Positions 54,926 to 63,427 of a DNA stretch of 64,000 bases are shown here, piece after piece. The position numbers and the translations under genes were made by a program. The DNA lies in the NCBI GenBank assembly GCA_963797005.1, contig CAWCOF010000017.1:62001-126000 (forward strand). The letters are read 5' to 3'. The DNA is from AWTP1-13 sp963797005. GTDB taxonomy: Bacteria; Pseudomonadota; Alphaproteobacteria; Rhizobiales; Hyphomicrobiaceae. Each line of letters begins with the position of its first letter. The stretch's first letter is position 1. The notes under the pieces are model-generated. The model ran no database searches and was not told where the DNA came from. It saw nothing but the letters and a program-made list of their open reading frames with translations.

Positions 54926-56338
54926 TCACGGTCCGATCTCAAGCACCGTAGCCCAATCAGAAAGAGCCTCATCGAGATTGCTTCTGAGCTTCTTCGCGTG
55001 CGACGGCCCGCTCGATCCAACAAAATGCACAAGAATTTTGCCCGCCTTCGAGCCAAGCTCAACTTCGGTTCCTTGGATCGGTTCGCTATCAAGAGCCTTA
55101 AAAACCGAATACCTATCCCATTCCTGAATTATATCGACTAACACACCCAGGTACGCGAGAGGATCTTCATCTAACGGTAGCAACCCAGGCCACGCGGAAT
55201 CGAGTGCACCTGCGTGCGACAATTGTTGAATGTTATGAACCGCGGTGGCAGCAGTCGCCCAAACTATTCCTGTCCACCAGAATGCGCAATTCCATGTCTC
55301 CCCTGCTAGATACCGTTGGGCGAGCGCCGCTTTTGTATGCTGCCTCGCACATGCATAGATACGGTAATCGTAAGTCGCCGCGAGAAGAAGCAGCAAACCG
55401 CTGCAAACACCATGGTCGAGTAGTCTTACATCTGCACGGGGCAACCCTTCACTCATTAATCCACTGAAAATCTTCCGCATGGACCGAGTGCGCTGCGCCA
55501 TGGGCTGCATGTCAAATTTATCGTAGTGATGGCTCCAAAGCTCGAAAGCATCACACGAAAACTGATCGAATTCAGGCTTCCGAACCGCTAGCTTGTATGT
55601 CTTGTCTAGCTCCTCGGCAACAGCTTGACCAAGAGCGTCTAGACTACCGACGTGACGAAGATTTTCGGCAATATCGGCGAGGGAATCAACTCGATCAAAA
55701 GCCGGTGGTGAGAGGTCGGCGCCGAGGAGTTCAAATAATTTCTGTCTGAGCGGCGCAAGATCTAGATTGGAATCCAACCATATTTCCCTATTGAAATAAT
55801 CCCGTGCGGTTTGTGCGCCTATGGCCGCTTGTTCATTCGAGCTTCGAAAACCTGTTGAAGGAAGGCCTCCCTCAAACATGTAGCCTATATCATGCAGAAG
55901 AGAGGTATATTGCCACAAACACCCGAAATATTCACTAGATGCTGAGAATGGAAAGGAATGACTTTTGGCGCCAACGCCTCTCTTCAGAAACTCGATAGCA
56001 AAAGCGCCGTTGATGGGAGCGCAGTTTCGATAAAAATACCAACCTAGGAGATAATTATTTAACGTGTGGGAAGAATGGTCGCGCTGCCTCGGGTATGCGA
56101 TTGTTCCCGTGAGCTCTCGGCGAAGCACCGACTTTCTAAACAAGCCAAAATCTTTAATCTCAAGTAGATTTAGGATGGCGCGAGCGACTCGATTCGATGT
56201 CGCAGTTCGCACCTCATCCATTGTCGACGCAAGAAATCTTTCAAGATCAGCTTCAAATTCATTTCCACAATTCTTGTGGTGGGCGCGGAAATCGCCCCAC
56301 GTCAGCAAACTTCGCAATTCGGTTGTAACAGTATTCAT
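54926..56338 (-). CDS. large HD-superfamily phosphohydrolase-like protein
   Basis: A 470-residue protein in DNA of about 48-50 % GC. It carries an HD-type metal site spread through the chain: RDHSSHTLNN (His 88 and 91), LLHDIGYMFEGG (His149-Asp150), LLDHGVCSGLLLL (Asp308, His309), AVHNIQ (His368) and LVDIIQEWDRY (Asp402). This order is known from HD proteins whose last motif is 'D.lQEW.R'. They are often predicted nucleotide or phosphate hydrolases; the substrate here is unknown. Its ATG overlaps the stop of the peptidase gene (ATGA), so both are co-translated. There is no signal peptide and no clear membrane span. Codon use differs from the flanking genes, so it was probably acquired. Confidence 0.7.
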   Translation of the reverse strand: MNTVTTELRSLLTWGDFRAHHKNCGNEFEADLERFLASTMDEVRTATSNRVARAILNLLEIKDFGLFRKSVLRRELTGTIAYPRQRDHSSHTLNNYLLGWYFYRNCAPINGAFAIEFLKRGVGAKSHSFPFSASSEYFGCLWQYTSLLHDIGYMFEGGLPSTGFRSSNEQAAIGAQTARDYFNREIWLDSNLDLAPLRQKLFELLGADLSPPAFDRVDSLADIAENLRHVGSLDALGQAVAEELDKTYKLAVRKPEFDQFSCDAFELWSHHYDKFDMQPMAQRTRSMRKIFSGLMSEGLPRADVRLLDHGVCSGLLLLLAATYDYRIYACARQHTKAALAQRYLAGETWNCAFWWTGIVWATAATAVHNIQQLSHAGALDSAWPGLLPLDEDPLAYLGVLVDIIQEWDRYSVFKALDSEPIQGTEVELGSKAGKILVHFVGSSGPSHAKKLRSNLDEALSDWATVLEIGP

Positions 56339-56871
56339 CTAATATTCGACCTTTTGTTGAGTGGCGGAAGACCGTCCAATATCCTTGCTGACTTTCGTAG
56401 GGCGATTGTGGGCGTCCCGAGCACGGGCCAACCGAGTGCAATGCTTTGGCGAGATATCATTGCGTTCGGAATTCTGCCGTCGCGCCGACCTAAGGAATTG
56501 AGAATATGAATACCTTCGTTGTCAGCCCTTGTAGCCACCACACAATGTCTGCCGTACCAGTTCCTTTCTCTATGACGGATGTGGTAGGTCACAAGTGCTG
56601 GTGCATGTCGTTCAAAAGTTGGGCCCAAAGCCTTTGAAAGGCCCTCGAATGAGAATGTGCGGAGTGTCCTCCAATTGACATCGTCAAGACTTAGTTCACG
56701 CTGGATGATGCGCAGAAGTATGCCATAGCTGACGCCGACTTGAGTATCCCGGCCGCTAGGCCAGAAAAACTTCTCGACAGTTCGTTTCTCTGTTGCAATG
56801 CCGTATAGGGCAAAGAGGTTTGCAACAGCACATATCGCACAATTATCTGAACTGAAAGATTGGAAGAACAT
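56335..56871 (-). CDS. C39/papain-like cysteine peptidase-fold protein
   Basis: A 178-residue protein with the order of residues of a papain/C39-fold peptidase: Gln4 (oxyanion), Cys11 or Cys14 in DNCAICAVANLFALYG, His109 in GRHCVVATR and Asn125 in IHILNSLG. C39 domains normally process double-glycine leader peptides. The TTG at 56886 is an alternative start; neither has a clear ribosome site. It lies 20 bp after a gene for a 35-residue peptide and overlaps the HD gene by 4 bp. The match is by motif only. It could be an enzymatically inactive member or an unrelated cysteine protein. Confidence 0.55.
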   Translation of the reverse strand: MFFQSFSSDNCAICAVANLFALYGIATEKRTVEKFFWPSGRDTQVGVSYGILLRIIQRELSLDDVNWRTLRTFSFEGLSKALGPTFERHAPALVTYHIRHRERNWYGRHCVVATRADNEGIHILNSLGRRDGRIPNAMISRQSIALGWPVLGTPTIALRKSARILDGLPPLNKRSNIR

Positions 56872-56890
56872 AACCAGACATAGCAAGCCT

Positions 56891-56998
56891 TTAGCCCCTC
56901 ACAGCAAAGCCGCCGATGCCTTTCTTCACTTTCCTCGCTGGTCTCTTCTTTACTGCTACCTTTCTCTTAGCTTTTGCCTTAGCTTTTGCCTTTGCCAT
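56891..56998 (-). CDS. 35-residue Lys/Ala-rich peptide
   Basis: A short gene below ordinary length cut-offs. The peptide begins with alternating Ala and Lys (MAKAKAKAKAK), continues with a basic stretch (VAVKKRPARKVKK) and ends GIGGFAVRG. It has a good ribosome site (GAGAGG, six bases before the ATG) and no other long frame competes. The adjacent peptidase-like gene and a Gly-Gly pair at residues 29-30 raise the idea of a processed peptide. Alternatives are a nucleic-acid-binding peptide or an antitoxin. Function unknown. Confidence 0.6.
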   Translation of the reverse strand: MAKAKAKAKAKRKVAVKKRPARKVKKGIGGFAVRG

Positions 56999-56999
56999 G

Positions 57000-57492
57000 G
57001 TCGCCTCTCGTAGAATTTAACAATACTTTATCGAATCGGATGTAGGTTGCAACTATTCTTCTTGATCTGCAAGTGGCTGACCCACCGCCACACTCTACTT
57101 GGTGCTCCTCCCAAGGATGCTCGGGTGTCAAGCTAGCATGTGAGCAGGCGCTGGCCCAAGACTTGATGGGAATTGGTCCAGCCCTTCTTCCTGAGTGCGA
57201 GTTCCTTCAGGTGTGCTGACCTGATCACGTCCGGTCACTCTCTCCTTCTGCCGGCCGCAGCAACCGTCAAGTCCATGGTGACCCAAGGCGGCAAACTTCC
57301 CCACAGCATCATTTCTGCTAGCCATCGGAGGCTCTACTTCCCGCGCACGCCCTGCAAGCCCGCCGGCCGGCAATACTCCGCCGCGCATAGCTTCACACAA
57401 GTCACCTCGCCGTCGTCGTGGCAAAGACGTTCATCCGCGACGGGCCGGGCCTTGGGTTCGCGGGGTCAACGTATTGGACCGTCGGTGGCGCA
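57000..57492. other. island promoter side and right border, no gene
   Basis: About 490 bp. The first about 75 bp (57000-57075) are AT-rich and, read leftward, probably hold the promoter of the peptide-peptidase-HD operon (candidate TTGCAA with AAAGTA 17 bp on). GC content returns to the chromosomal level by about 57110. The remaining sequence contains open frames without ribosome sites or recognisable products; it may be decayed DNA. Confidence 0.45.
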
Positions 57493-58665
57493 CTATGGGC
57501 CACCAACCGCGCCTTCGCGCGCACGGATCTCGGATGAGGAGGTGTCGAGGCGGAAGCGGTGCTCGGGGATCTCGGTAAAGAGATCGACGTAGCGCCGCGG
57601 CACGGCGATGTCGCTGAGCGCGCGGATGCGCCCTGCGGCCTCGATGCGCACGGCCACGAGAAAATTACCGCCGGAGCTGCCGATTTCCTCGAGCGCGCTG
57701 TGCATGCGCGCCTCGTCGTCGCCGTAGTATCTGGGCGCCACCAGCCGCTCCGCCGTGTCCGCGCCAATCACAAACGTCGCTTTCGGAAACAAGCGCGACT
57801 TCTCGACGAAGGTGGGCGCGCGCGTGAGCTCGACCGGCGCCTTCCAGGCGAATTGGGCAACCCGCTGTCGCACGATCCCGCCCGCCAGCGGCGGCTTGTC
57901 GACGTTGGTGACGGAGATCTCGAACGCCAACGGTTGCTGTTTGAGCTCTTCGGCGACCCGCGCCAGCGACACATGCCCCTCGTGCACCGGATTGAAGGAA
58001 CCCGGCATCAGCACAAGGGGCCGCGGCGCTGACAGCACAATTTGGCCATCGGGCAGGGCGGTGACGCGATCGAGCGCGCCCGCCACGAGCTGATCGATGG
58101 GACCCGCGGTTTCAGCGACCGCCTCCGCGAAATGCTCATCCGCGTCGAGCAGGCTCTTTGGCGACGGGGCGGCAATCCCGCAAGCGCGGGCGAGCCACAG
58201 GATGATCGCGCGCGCCACGAGCCCTTCCTCGGCGGCGCGATCGCGTCGGCCCTTCGCCATCACGCCCGTGCAATGCGCGATGCCGGTGGCGTTGGCGAAT
58301 GCGATGTGAAACCGATGCTCGCCCTTGCGCGGGCGATCGCTGACGAGTGCCGCCGTCGCGCCGAGGCCGACTAGGTCAGCGCCCGCCGGCACCAGCCTGG
58401 CCGCCCGCGCCCGCGCGGCTCGTGCCATCGCGATGGCCGTGTCGGCGCTGCTTGCCTGTGCCGGTGCAAAACCGAGAAAGGTTGCAAGTGCCTGCGCGTC
58501 GTAGGGAACCTGGGCCTCGACCAGCAGCCGAGAACCCCCGGGAACACGCAGCAGCTCGCCGATCGCCCCGCTGCCGCCCCCGGTGATCGCCAGCGCCGCC
58601 TTGCGGCCGGACGCATGCAGTGCGGAGATCAACTGTTGCCACGCAGCGTCGTCAGACGGGTTCAT
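57493..58665 (-). CDS. CinA-like/NadD-like fusion protein
   Basis: A 390-residue fusion. The N-terminal about 170 residues resemble the CinA C-terminal domain (nicotinamide-nucleotide amidase, PncC): LISALHASGRKAALAITGGG and GELLRVPGGSRLLVEAQVPY. The catalytic serine region (usually SCTGG) reads AITGG, so activity is doubtful. The C-terminal about 200 residues are a nucleotidylyltransferase: PLVLMPGSFNPVHEGHVSLA with the HxGH motif, and SSSEIR near the end, equivalent to the ISSTxIR motif. It may bind and adenylylate a nicotinate or nicotinamide nucleotide. The ATG at 58665 is preferred over an upstream TTG. Confidence 0.8.
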   Translation of the reverse strand: MNPSDDAAWQQLISALHASGRKAALAITGGGSGAIGELLRVPGGSRLLVEAQVPYDAQALATFLGFAPAQASSADTAIAMARAARARAARLVPAGADLVGLGATAALVSDRPRKGEHRFHIAFANATGIAHCTGVMAKGRRDRAAEEGLVARAIILWLARACGIAAPSPKSLLDADEHFAEAVAETAGPIDQLVAGALDRVTALPDGQIVLSAPRPLVLMPGSFNPVHEGHVSLARVAEELKQQPLAFEISVTNVDKPPLAGGIVRQRVAQFAWKAPVELTRAPTFVEKSRLFPKATFVIGADTAERLVAPRYYGDDEARMHSALEEIGSSGGNFLVAVRIEAAGRIRALSDIAVPRRYVDLFTEIPEHRFRLDTSSSEIRAREGAVGGP

Positions 58666-58841
58666 GGTGCGTGTGTGGTCCAAAGCCGAAAGAACAGCGC
58701 GCGGATGGTGAGAGACAACGCGAACGGTGTCAACGAGCTGAGGCCCTCATCCTAAAAGGGGACACAAGGCTCATAGAGCGGCCCGGTCACGTGGCACGCT
58801 CCCACAAGCCGCCTACCCCCGATCCTCGTGCGCCCGCTCCT

Positions 58842-59702
58842 TCAGCTGATGGAGCGCTTCGAGCCACGACGAGTCCGATCTTTTCCGAGGTTCGGCGTCG
58901 CAGTCCGAAGAAGCATCGTGAGGCGGAAATCGGGCCAGCCGGCGATCGTCAATGAGACCTGCTGATAGCGTGCAAATCCGTCGGCAGCATGATTGAATGT
59001 GCGCAGGCCGCCCTCTCTGGCGAGGACGCCGTGCATCCCCCAACACCGAGAAAAGTCGACGCTCCGCCGGCTCAGATCGTCAATGAGATTGCGCAGATCC
59101 GGATCGTCCATGTGGCCTGTTATGGCAGCTCTGAACTCCGCGGTTACGCGGTAGGCGCGTTCCTCCCAATCACAGATCAGCCGGCGTGCCTCGGGGTGCA
59201 GGAAGATGTAGCGCAGAAGATTGCGGTCCCCGTCCGTGTCGAGCCACCCGCAAAAGAGGCGCGCCGCCTCTGCGTTCCAGCGTCGGGCTGTCCACGTACG
59301 ATCGAGAATGTAGGCGGGCCCTGCAATGGCATCGACGCACGAAAGGACGGAGACCGGAATGTCGTCGGCGGCGTCATGTTGCCTTTCGGGATCGTGCTTG
59401 CCGGCCAACTCGAAAAGATAGGTCCGTTCCGCGCGCGACAATCGCAAACCCCGCGCAAGCCGGGCCAACGTGCCCGATGAGACCGATACTTCGCGACCTT
59501 GCTCGATCCACGTGTACCAGGTGGCGCTGACCCCGCAGATCTGCGCCACCTCCTCGCGCCGCAGTCCCGGCGTCCTGCGACGGGGCCCGGGCGCAACGCC
59601 ATGCGCCAGCGGCACTTGCCGCTCGCGCAGACTGCGCAGGAACGTACCGAGCGTGTGGGCCTGGGTATCGGCGCCGTTGGCCGTCATGGTGGTGACATTC
59701 AT
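58842..59702 (-). CDS. XRE/MmyB-type transcriptional regulator
   Basis: A 286-residue regulator with an N-terminal helix-turn-helix (TPGLRREEVAQICGVSATWY, then TWIEQGREVSVSS) and a C-terminal MmyB-like ligand-binding domain (PAYILDRTWTARRWNAEAAR, LLRYIFLHPEARRLICDWEE). MmyB domains bind fatty-acid-like ligands. It is divergent from the PNPOx-fold gene at 59780 and probably controls it. Confidence 0.9.
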   Translation of the reverse strand: MNVTTMTANGADTQAHTLGTFLRSLRERQVPLAHGVAPGPRRRTPGLRREEVAQICGVSATWYTWIEQGREVSVSSGTLARLARGLRLSRAERTYLFELAGKHDPERQHDAADDIPVSVLSCVDAIAGPAYILDRTWTARRWNAEAARLFCGWLDTDGDRNLLRYIFLHPEARRLICDWEERAYRVTAEFRAAITGHMDDPDLRNLIDDLSRRSVDFSRCWGMHGVLAREGGLRTFNHAADGFARYQQVSLTIAGWPDFRLTMLLRTATPNLGKDRTRRGSKRSIS

Positions 59703-59779
59703 ACCAGGATAAGGCTCACCATTAAACTAGTAGAAAATCTGTGGTAGCCCTGGCTCGTGCGCCGCCAGGAGGGCAAGCC

Positions 59780-60349
59780 ATGGGCAAGCAATTTGCGAAG
59801 ATCGAGCCGGAGCACAAAGCCTTCATCGAACGGCAAAGGGTGTTCTTCGTCGCCAGCGCCGCGCCGAAAGGGCGCGTGAACGTGTCGCCGAAGGGCATGT
59901 CGACGCTCCGCGTCCTCGCCGACAACGACGTTGCCTATCTCGACTGCACCGGCAGCGGCAGCGAGACCCGCGCACACCTGCTGGCTTCGGAGGACAAGCG
60001 CCTGACGCTGATGTTCTGCGCTTTCGAGGGCGACCCCGTGATCCTGCGGCTCTATGGCCGTGGCCAGTCATTGATGCGCGGCACACCGGAATACCGGCAA
60101 CTGCTGCCCCATTTCGACGAGATCCCCGGCGCTCGGCAGATCGTGCGCCTGGCTGTCGATCTGGTGCAGACGTCCTGCGGCATGGGCGTGCCGCTATTCG
60201 ACTACAAGGCGGACCGGCAGAATCTGGTGCGCTACTGGACGGCGCAGGGCATCGACAATCTTCGCAAGTACTGGGCCCTCAAGAACACGCGCAGCATCGA
60301 TGGGCTCCCGACCGAGTTCGCGCCGGATGCCATGGCTCCTCCGCGATGA
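59780..60349 (+). CDS. PNPOx-fold flavin-binding protein
   Basis: A 189-residue split-barrel protein of the pyridoxamine-oxidase-like superfamily. The N-terminus VFFVASAAPKGRVNVSPKGM and the middle RLTLMFCAFEGDPVILRLYG are typical of small FMN proteins next to MmyB regulators. The ATG at 59780 has AGGAGGG upstream. Natural substrate unknown. Third protein of this fold in the window, and distinct from pdxH. Confidence 0.87.
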   Translation: MGKQFAKIEPEHKAFIERQRVFFVASAAPKGRVNVSPKGMSTLRVLADNDVAYLDCTGSGSETRAHLLASEDKRLTLMFCAFEGDPVILRLYGRGQSLMRGTPEYRQLLPHFDEIPGARQIVRLAVDLVQTSCGMGVPLFDYKADRQNLVRYWTAQGIDNLRKYWALKNTRSIDGLPTEFAPDAMAPPR

Positions 60350-60462
60350 TGAGATGGGCCTGCAGAAAGAAAGCGCTGGACCGTGATTGGGGACCAGGGG
60401 TTCAGTGGATGCCTGGATCGACGTCGGCGGCGGCTGAAGTGTGGGACCTTGAGTAGAGGCCC

Positions 60463-63270
60463 CTACCCCCGATCCTTGCGCGCCAGCCCCTTCAGCCGAT
60501 AGAGCGCTTCGAGCGCGGCCTTGGGGGAAAGCTCATCGGGGCGGACCGCGTCGAGCGCCTCCTCGATGGCCGACTTTGCGCCGCTCTCGGGCACGAAGGA
60601 TTCCGGTCGCGCGGCGGCAAACAGCGGGAGCTCGGAGAGCAGCGCGTCGCCGTCGGGCGCCTTGTCGCTCTTCTCCAGCAGCGCGAGCACCTGCGCCGCC
60701 CGCCCCGTCACGGTCTTCGGCAGGCCGGCGAGCTTGGCCACCTGGATGCCATAGCTGCGGTCTGCGGCGCCCGGCTTCACCTTGTGCAGGAACACGATCT
60801 CGTCGCGCCACTCCTTCACGTCCATGGTGACGTTGGCGATCTCGCCGAGGCGCCCGGCCAGCGCGGTCAGCTCGTGATAGTGGGTGGCGAACAGCGCCCG
60901 GCACTTGCTCACCTCCTGCAGATATTCCACCACCGCCCAGGCGATGGAGAGGCCGTCGAAGGTCGCCGTGCCGCGACCGATCTCGTCCAGGATCACCAGC
61001 GAGCGCTCGGTCGCCTGGTTCAGAATCCCCGCCGTCTCGACCATCTCCACCATGAACGTCGAGCGGCCGCGGGCAAGATCGTCGGCAGCGCCGACGCGCG
61101 AGAACAGGCGGTCGACGATGCCGATGTGGGCGCTCCGTGCCGGCACGAACGAGCCCATCTGCGCCAGCACGGTGATGAGCGCGTTCTGGCGCAGGAAGGT
61201 GGACTTGCCCGCCATGTTGGGGCCGGTGAGCAGCCAGATGCGCGCCGGTGTCATCTCGTCGAAGCCGGGCACGGGCTCCTCCCGCGCCTCGACCAGCACG
61301 CAATCGTTCTCGATGAAGTCGCCGGCGCGCGCCGCTTTCAGCGCCTGCTCCACCACGGGATGGCGCCCCGCCCGCACCTCGAAGGTCGTGCTGTCGTCGA
61401 GATGGGGCCGTGTGTAGCCCTCCTCGGCGGCCAGCCGGGCAAGCCCCGCCTCGCAGTCGAGCCGCGCAAGCGCGCCGGCGAGATCGCCCAGCGCCCGCTC
61501 CTCTGCCGCAATCGCACCCGCGAGTTCGGCGAACACCTCCTGCTCGATGGCGAGCGCCCGGTCGGCCGCGGAGACGATGCGGCTCTCGGTCTCGACCAGC
61601 TCCGTCGTGGTGAAGCGCACTGCGCCGGCCATGGTCTGGCGATGGCGAAAGGTCTGCGCCAGCGGCTCGGCCAGCAGAGGCTTGGCCGCACCGGCCGGCA
61701 CCTCGATGTAGAAACCCAGGATATTGTTGTGGCGAACTTTCAGCGACTTGACGCCCGACTGCCCGACGTACTTCGCCTCCAGCGCCCCCATCACCTTGCG
61801 GCTGTCCTCGCGCAGCGCACGCACCTCGTCGAGGTCGGCGCGATATCCCGGCCTGATGAACCCGCCATCGCGACGCAGAGGCGGCGGCTCGTCGACGAGC
61901 GCGCGGGAGAGCTGCGTTTCGAGATCGCGCTGACAGGCTGTCAAAAGCCCCGCGATATGCGCAAGCCCCTCCGGCAGGCCGATGCCGCCGCTTGCGCCGC
62001 GCAAGAGCTGCGCGCAGGCGCCGGCAGCCTCGAGGCCGTCGCGGACGGCGCCCAGATCGCGCGGGGTGCCGCGCTGCAAGGCGAGACGGGCAATCGCGCG
62101 AGCGATATCCGGCGATGAGTGCAGCGTGCGCTGCAGGTCCTCACGCAGCGTATCGTTCTCACAGAGGAACCCCACCGCATCGAGGCGGGCGCCGATCGTC
62201 GCCAGGTCGCGCAAGGGGCCCGCAAGCCGCGCGGCGAGCTCGCGTGCGCCGGGGCCGGTCACCGTGCGGTCGATGGCGGCGAGCAGGCTGCCTTGGCGCT
62301 CACCCGAGAGCGAGCGCAGAAGTTCCAGGCTCGCGCGGGTCGAGGCGTCGATCAGCAGCCGATCCGTCGCGCCGCTGCGCCGCGGCGGCGCCAGCGCGGC
62401 CTTCCTGCCGATCTGGGTGAGCTCGACGTATTTGAGGAGCGCGCCCACCGCGGCCAGCTCGGCGCGCGAGAAGGCACCGAAGGCGGCGAGATCGACGACA
62501 CCAAGCTGCGCCTTCAACAGGCGTTCGCCGGCCAGGCTGTCGAACGAGGCGGCAGGGACCGGTGTCGCCGCCGCGCCGGCCGTTTCGATCCATTGGCGCT
62601 GCTCCGCCTCGGCGAACAGTGTGTCGGCAGCGATCACCTCGCCGGGCCCGAGCCGCATGATCTCGCCCGCGAAATCGGCCACCGCCACTTCGCCAACCTC
62701 GAACTCGCCCGTCGAGATGTCGACCGAGGCGAGCGCGATCGTCGGCCCCCCGGTGCCGCCACGCGGCGCCTTGAAGAGGGCGGTCAGATAGTTGCGCGCC
62801 TTCGCATCGAGCAGGCTGTCCTCGGTGAGCGTGCCCGGCGTGACGAGACGCACGACGTCGCGATGCACGACCGCCTTGGAGCCCCGCTTCTTGGCTTCGG
62901 CCGGGTCCTCGAGCTGCTCGCACACCGCGACGCGGAAGCCTTGGCGGATCAGCCTCTGCAAATACTCGTCGGCGCGGTGGACGGGCACGCCGCACATGGG
63001 GATGTCCTCGCCCAGGTGCTTGCCGCGCTTGGTCAGCACAATGCCGAGCGCCTGCGCCGCCGCCACCGCGTCCTCGAAGAACAGCTCGTAGAAATCCCCC
63101 ATTCGGTAGAACAGCAGGCAGTCGGGGTTGGCCGCCTTGATCTCCAGGAATTGGGCCATGGAGGGCGTGACGCCGGCTGGCGGCGCAGCGCTCGTCCTCT
63201 CCGCGACGGGCTCCGGGCCCGGGTTGGCAACAACCCGCTTGGCCTCCCGCTCCTTGGCCCGCCGGCCCAT
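60463..63270 (-). CDS. mutS: DNA mismatch repair protein MutS
   Basis: Mismatch-recognition ATPase of 935 residues. The N-terminal mismatch-binding domain has FYRMGDFYELFFEDA (the Phe-x-Glu that contacts the mispair). The clamp and lever follow. The ATPase has Walker A LTGPNMAGKSTFLRQ, Walker B LVILDEIGRGTATFDG and the HYHEL segment at ALFATHYHELTAL. All key residues are present. An open frame extends upstream to 63537, but the ATG at 63270 starts the protein; AGGGG lies upstream. It is divergent from the malic enzyme gene, as in other rhizobial genomes. Confidence 0.96.
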   Translation of the reverse strand: MGRRAKEREAKRVVANPGPEPVAERTSAAPPAGVTPSMAQFLEIKAANPDCLLFYRMGDFYELFFEDAVAAAQALGIVLTKRGKHLGEDIPMCGVPVHRADEYLQRLIRQGFRVAVCEQLEDPAEAKKRGSKAVVHRDVVRLVTPGTLTEDSLLDAKARNYLTALFKAPRGGTGGPTIALASVDISTGEFEVGEVAVADFAGEIMRLGPGEVIAADTLFAEAEQRQWIETAGAAATPVPAASFDSLAGERLLKAQLGVVDLAAFGAFSRAELAAVGALLKYVELTQIGRKAALAPPRRSGATDRLLIDASTRASLELLRSLSGERQGSLLAAIDRTVTGPGARELAARLAGPLRDLATIGARLDAVGFLCENDTLREDLQRTLHSSPDIARAIARLALQRGTPRDLGAVRDGLEAAGACAQLLRGASGGIGLPEGLAHIAGLLTACQRDLETQLSRALVDEPPPLRRDGGFIRPGYRADLDEVRALREDSRKVMGALEAKYVGQSGVKSLKVRHNNILGFYIEVPAGAAKPLLAEPLAQTFRHRQTMAGAVRFTTTELVETESRIVSAADRALAIEQEVFAELAGAIAAEERALGDLAGALARLDCEAGLARLAAEEGYTRPHLDDSTTFEVRAGRHPVVEQALKAARAGDFIENDCVLVEAREEPVPGFDEMTPARIWLLTGPNMAGKSTFLRQNALITVLAQMGSFVPARSAHIGIVDRLFSRVGAADDLARGRSTFMVEMVETAGILNQATERSLVILDEIGRGTATFDGLSIAWAVVEYLQEVSKCRALFATHYHELTALAGRLGEIANVTMDVKEWRDEIVFLHKVKPGAADRSYGIQVAKLAGLPKTVTGRAAQVLALLEKSDKAPDGDALLSELPLFAAARPESFVPESGAKSAIEEALDAVRPDELSPKAALEALYRLKGLARKDRG

Positions 63271-63427
63271 GCTGCACACCCCTGATTTCGCGGCCCTTGC
63301 ATAGCCGTTTCGCCCCCGGCGGGAAACACCCTGCCGCCCGGCAGCGCGGCAGTTGTGCGCCCGAAAGCCGAGCCTTATCGTGATCGCAGCCCGTCTTTCC
63401 TTTGGAAAGCGGGAGAGGGGAAACGTC

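Noticed and set aside
57128..57424. 98-residue frame on the minus strand at the right border of the island
   Set aside because: No ribosome site, no recognisable motif, and composition consistent with decayed or non-coding DNA.
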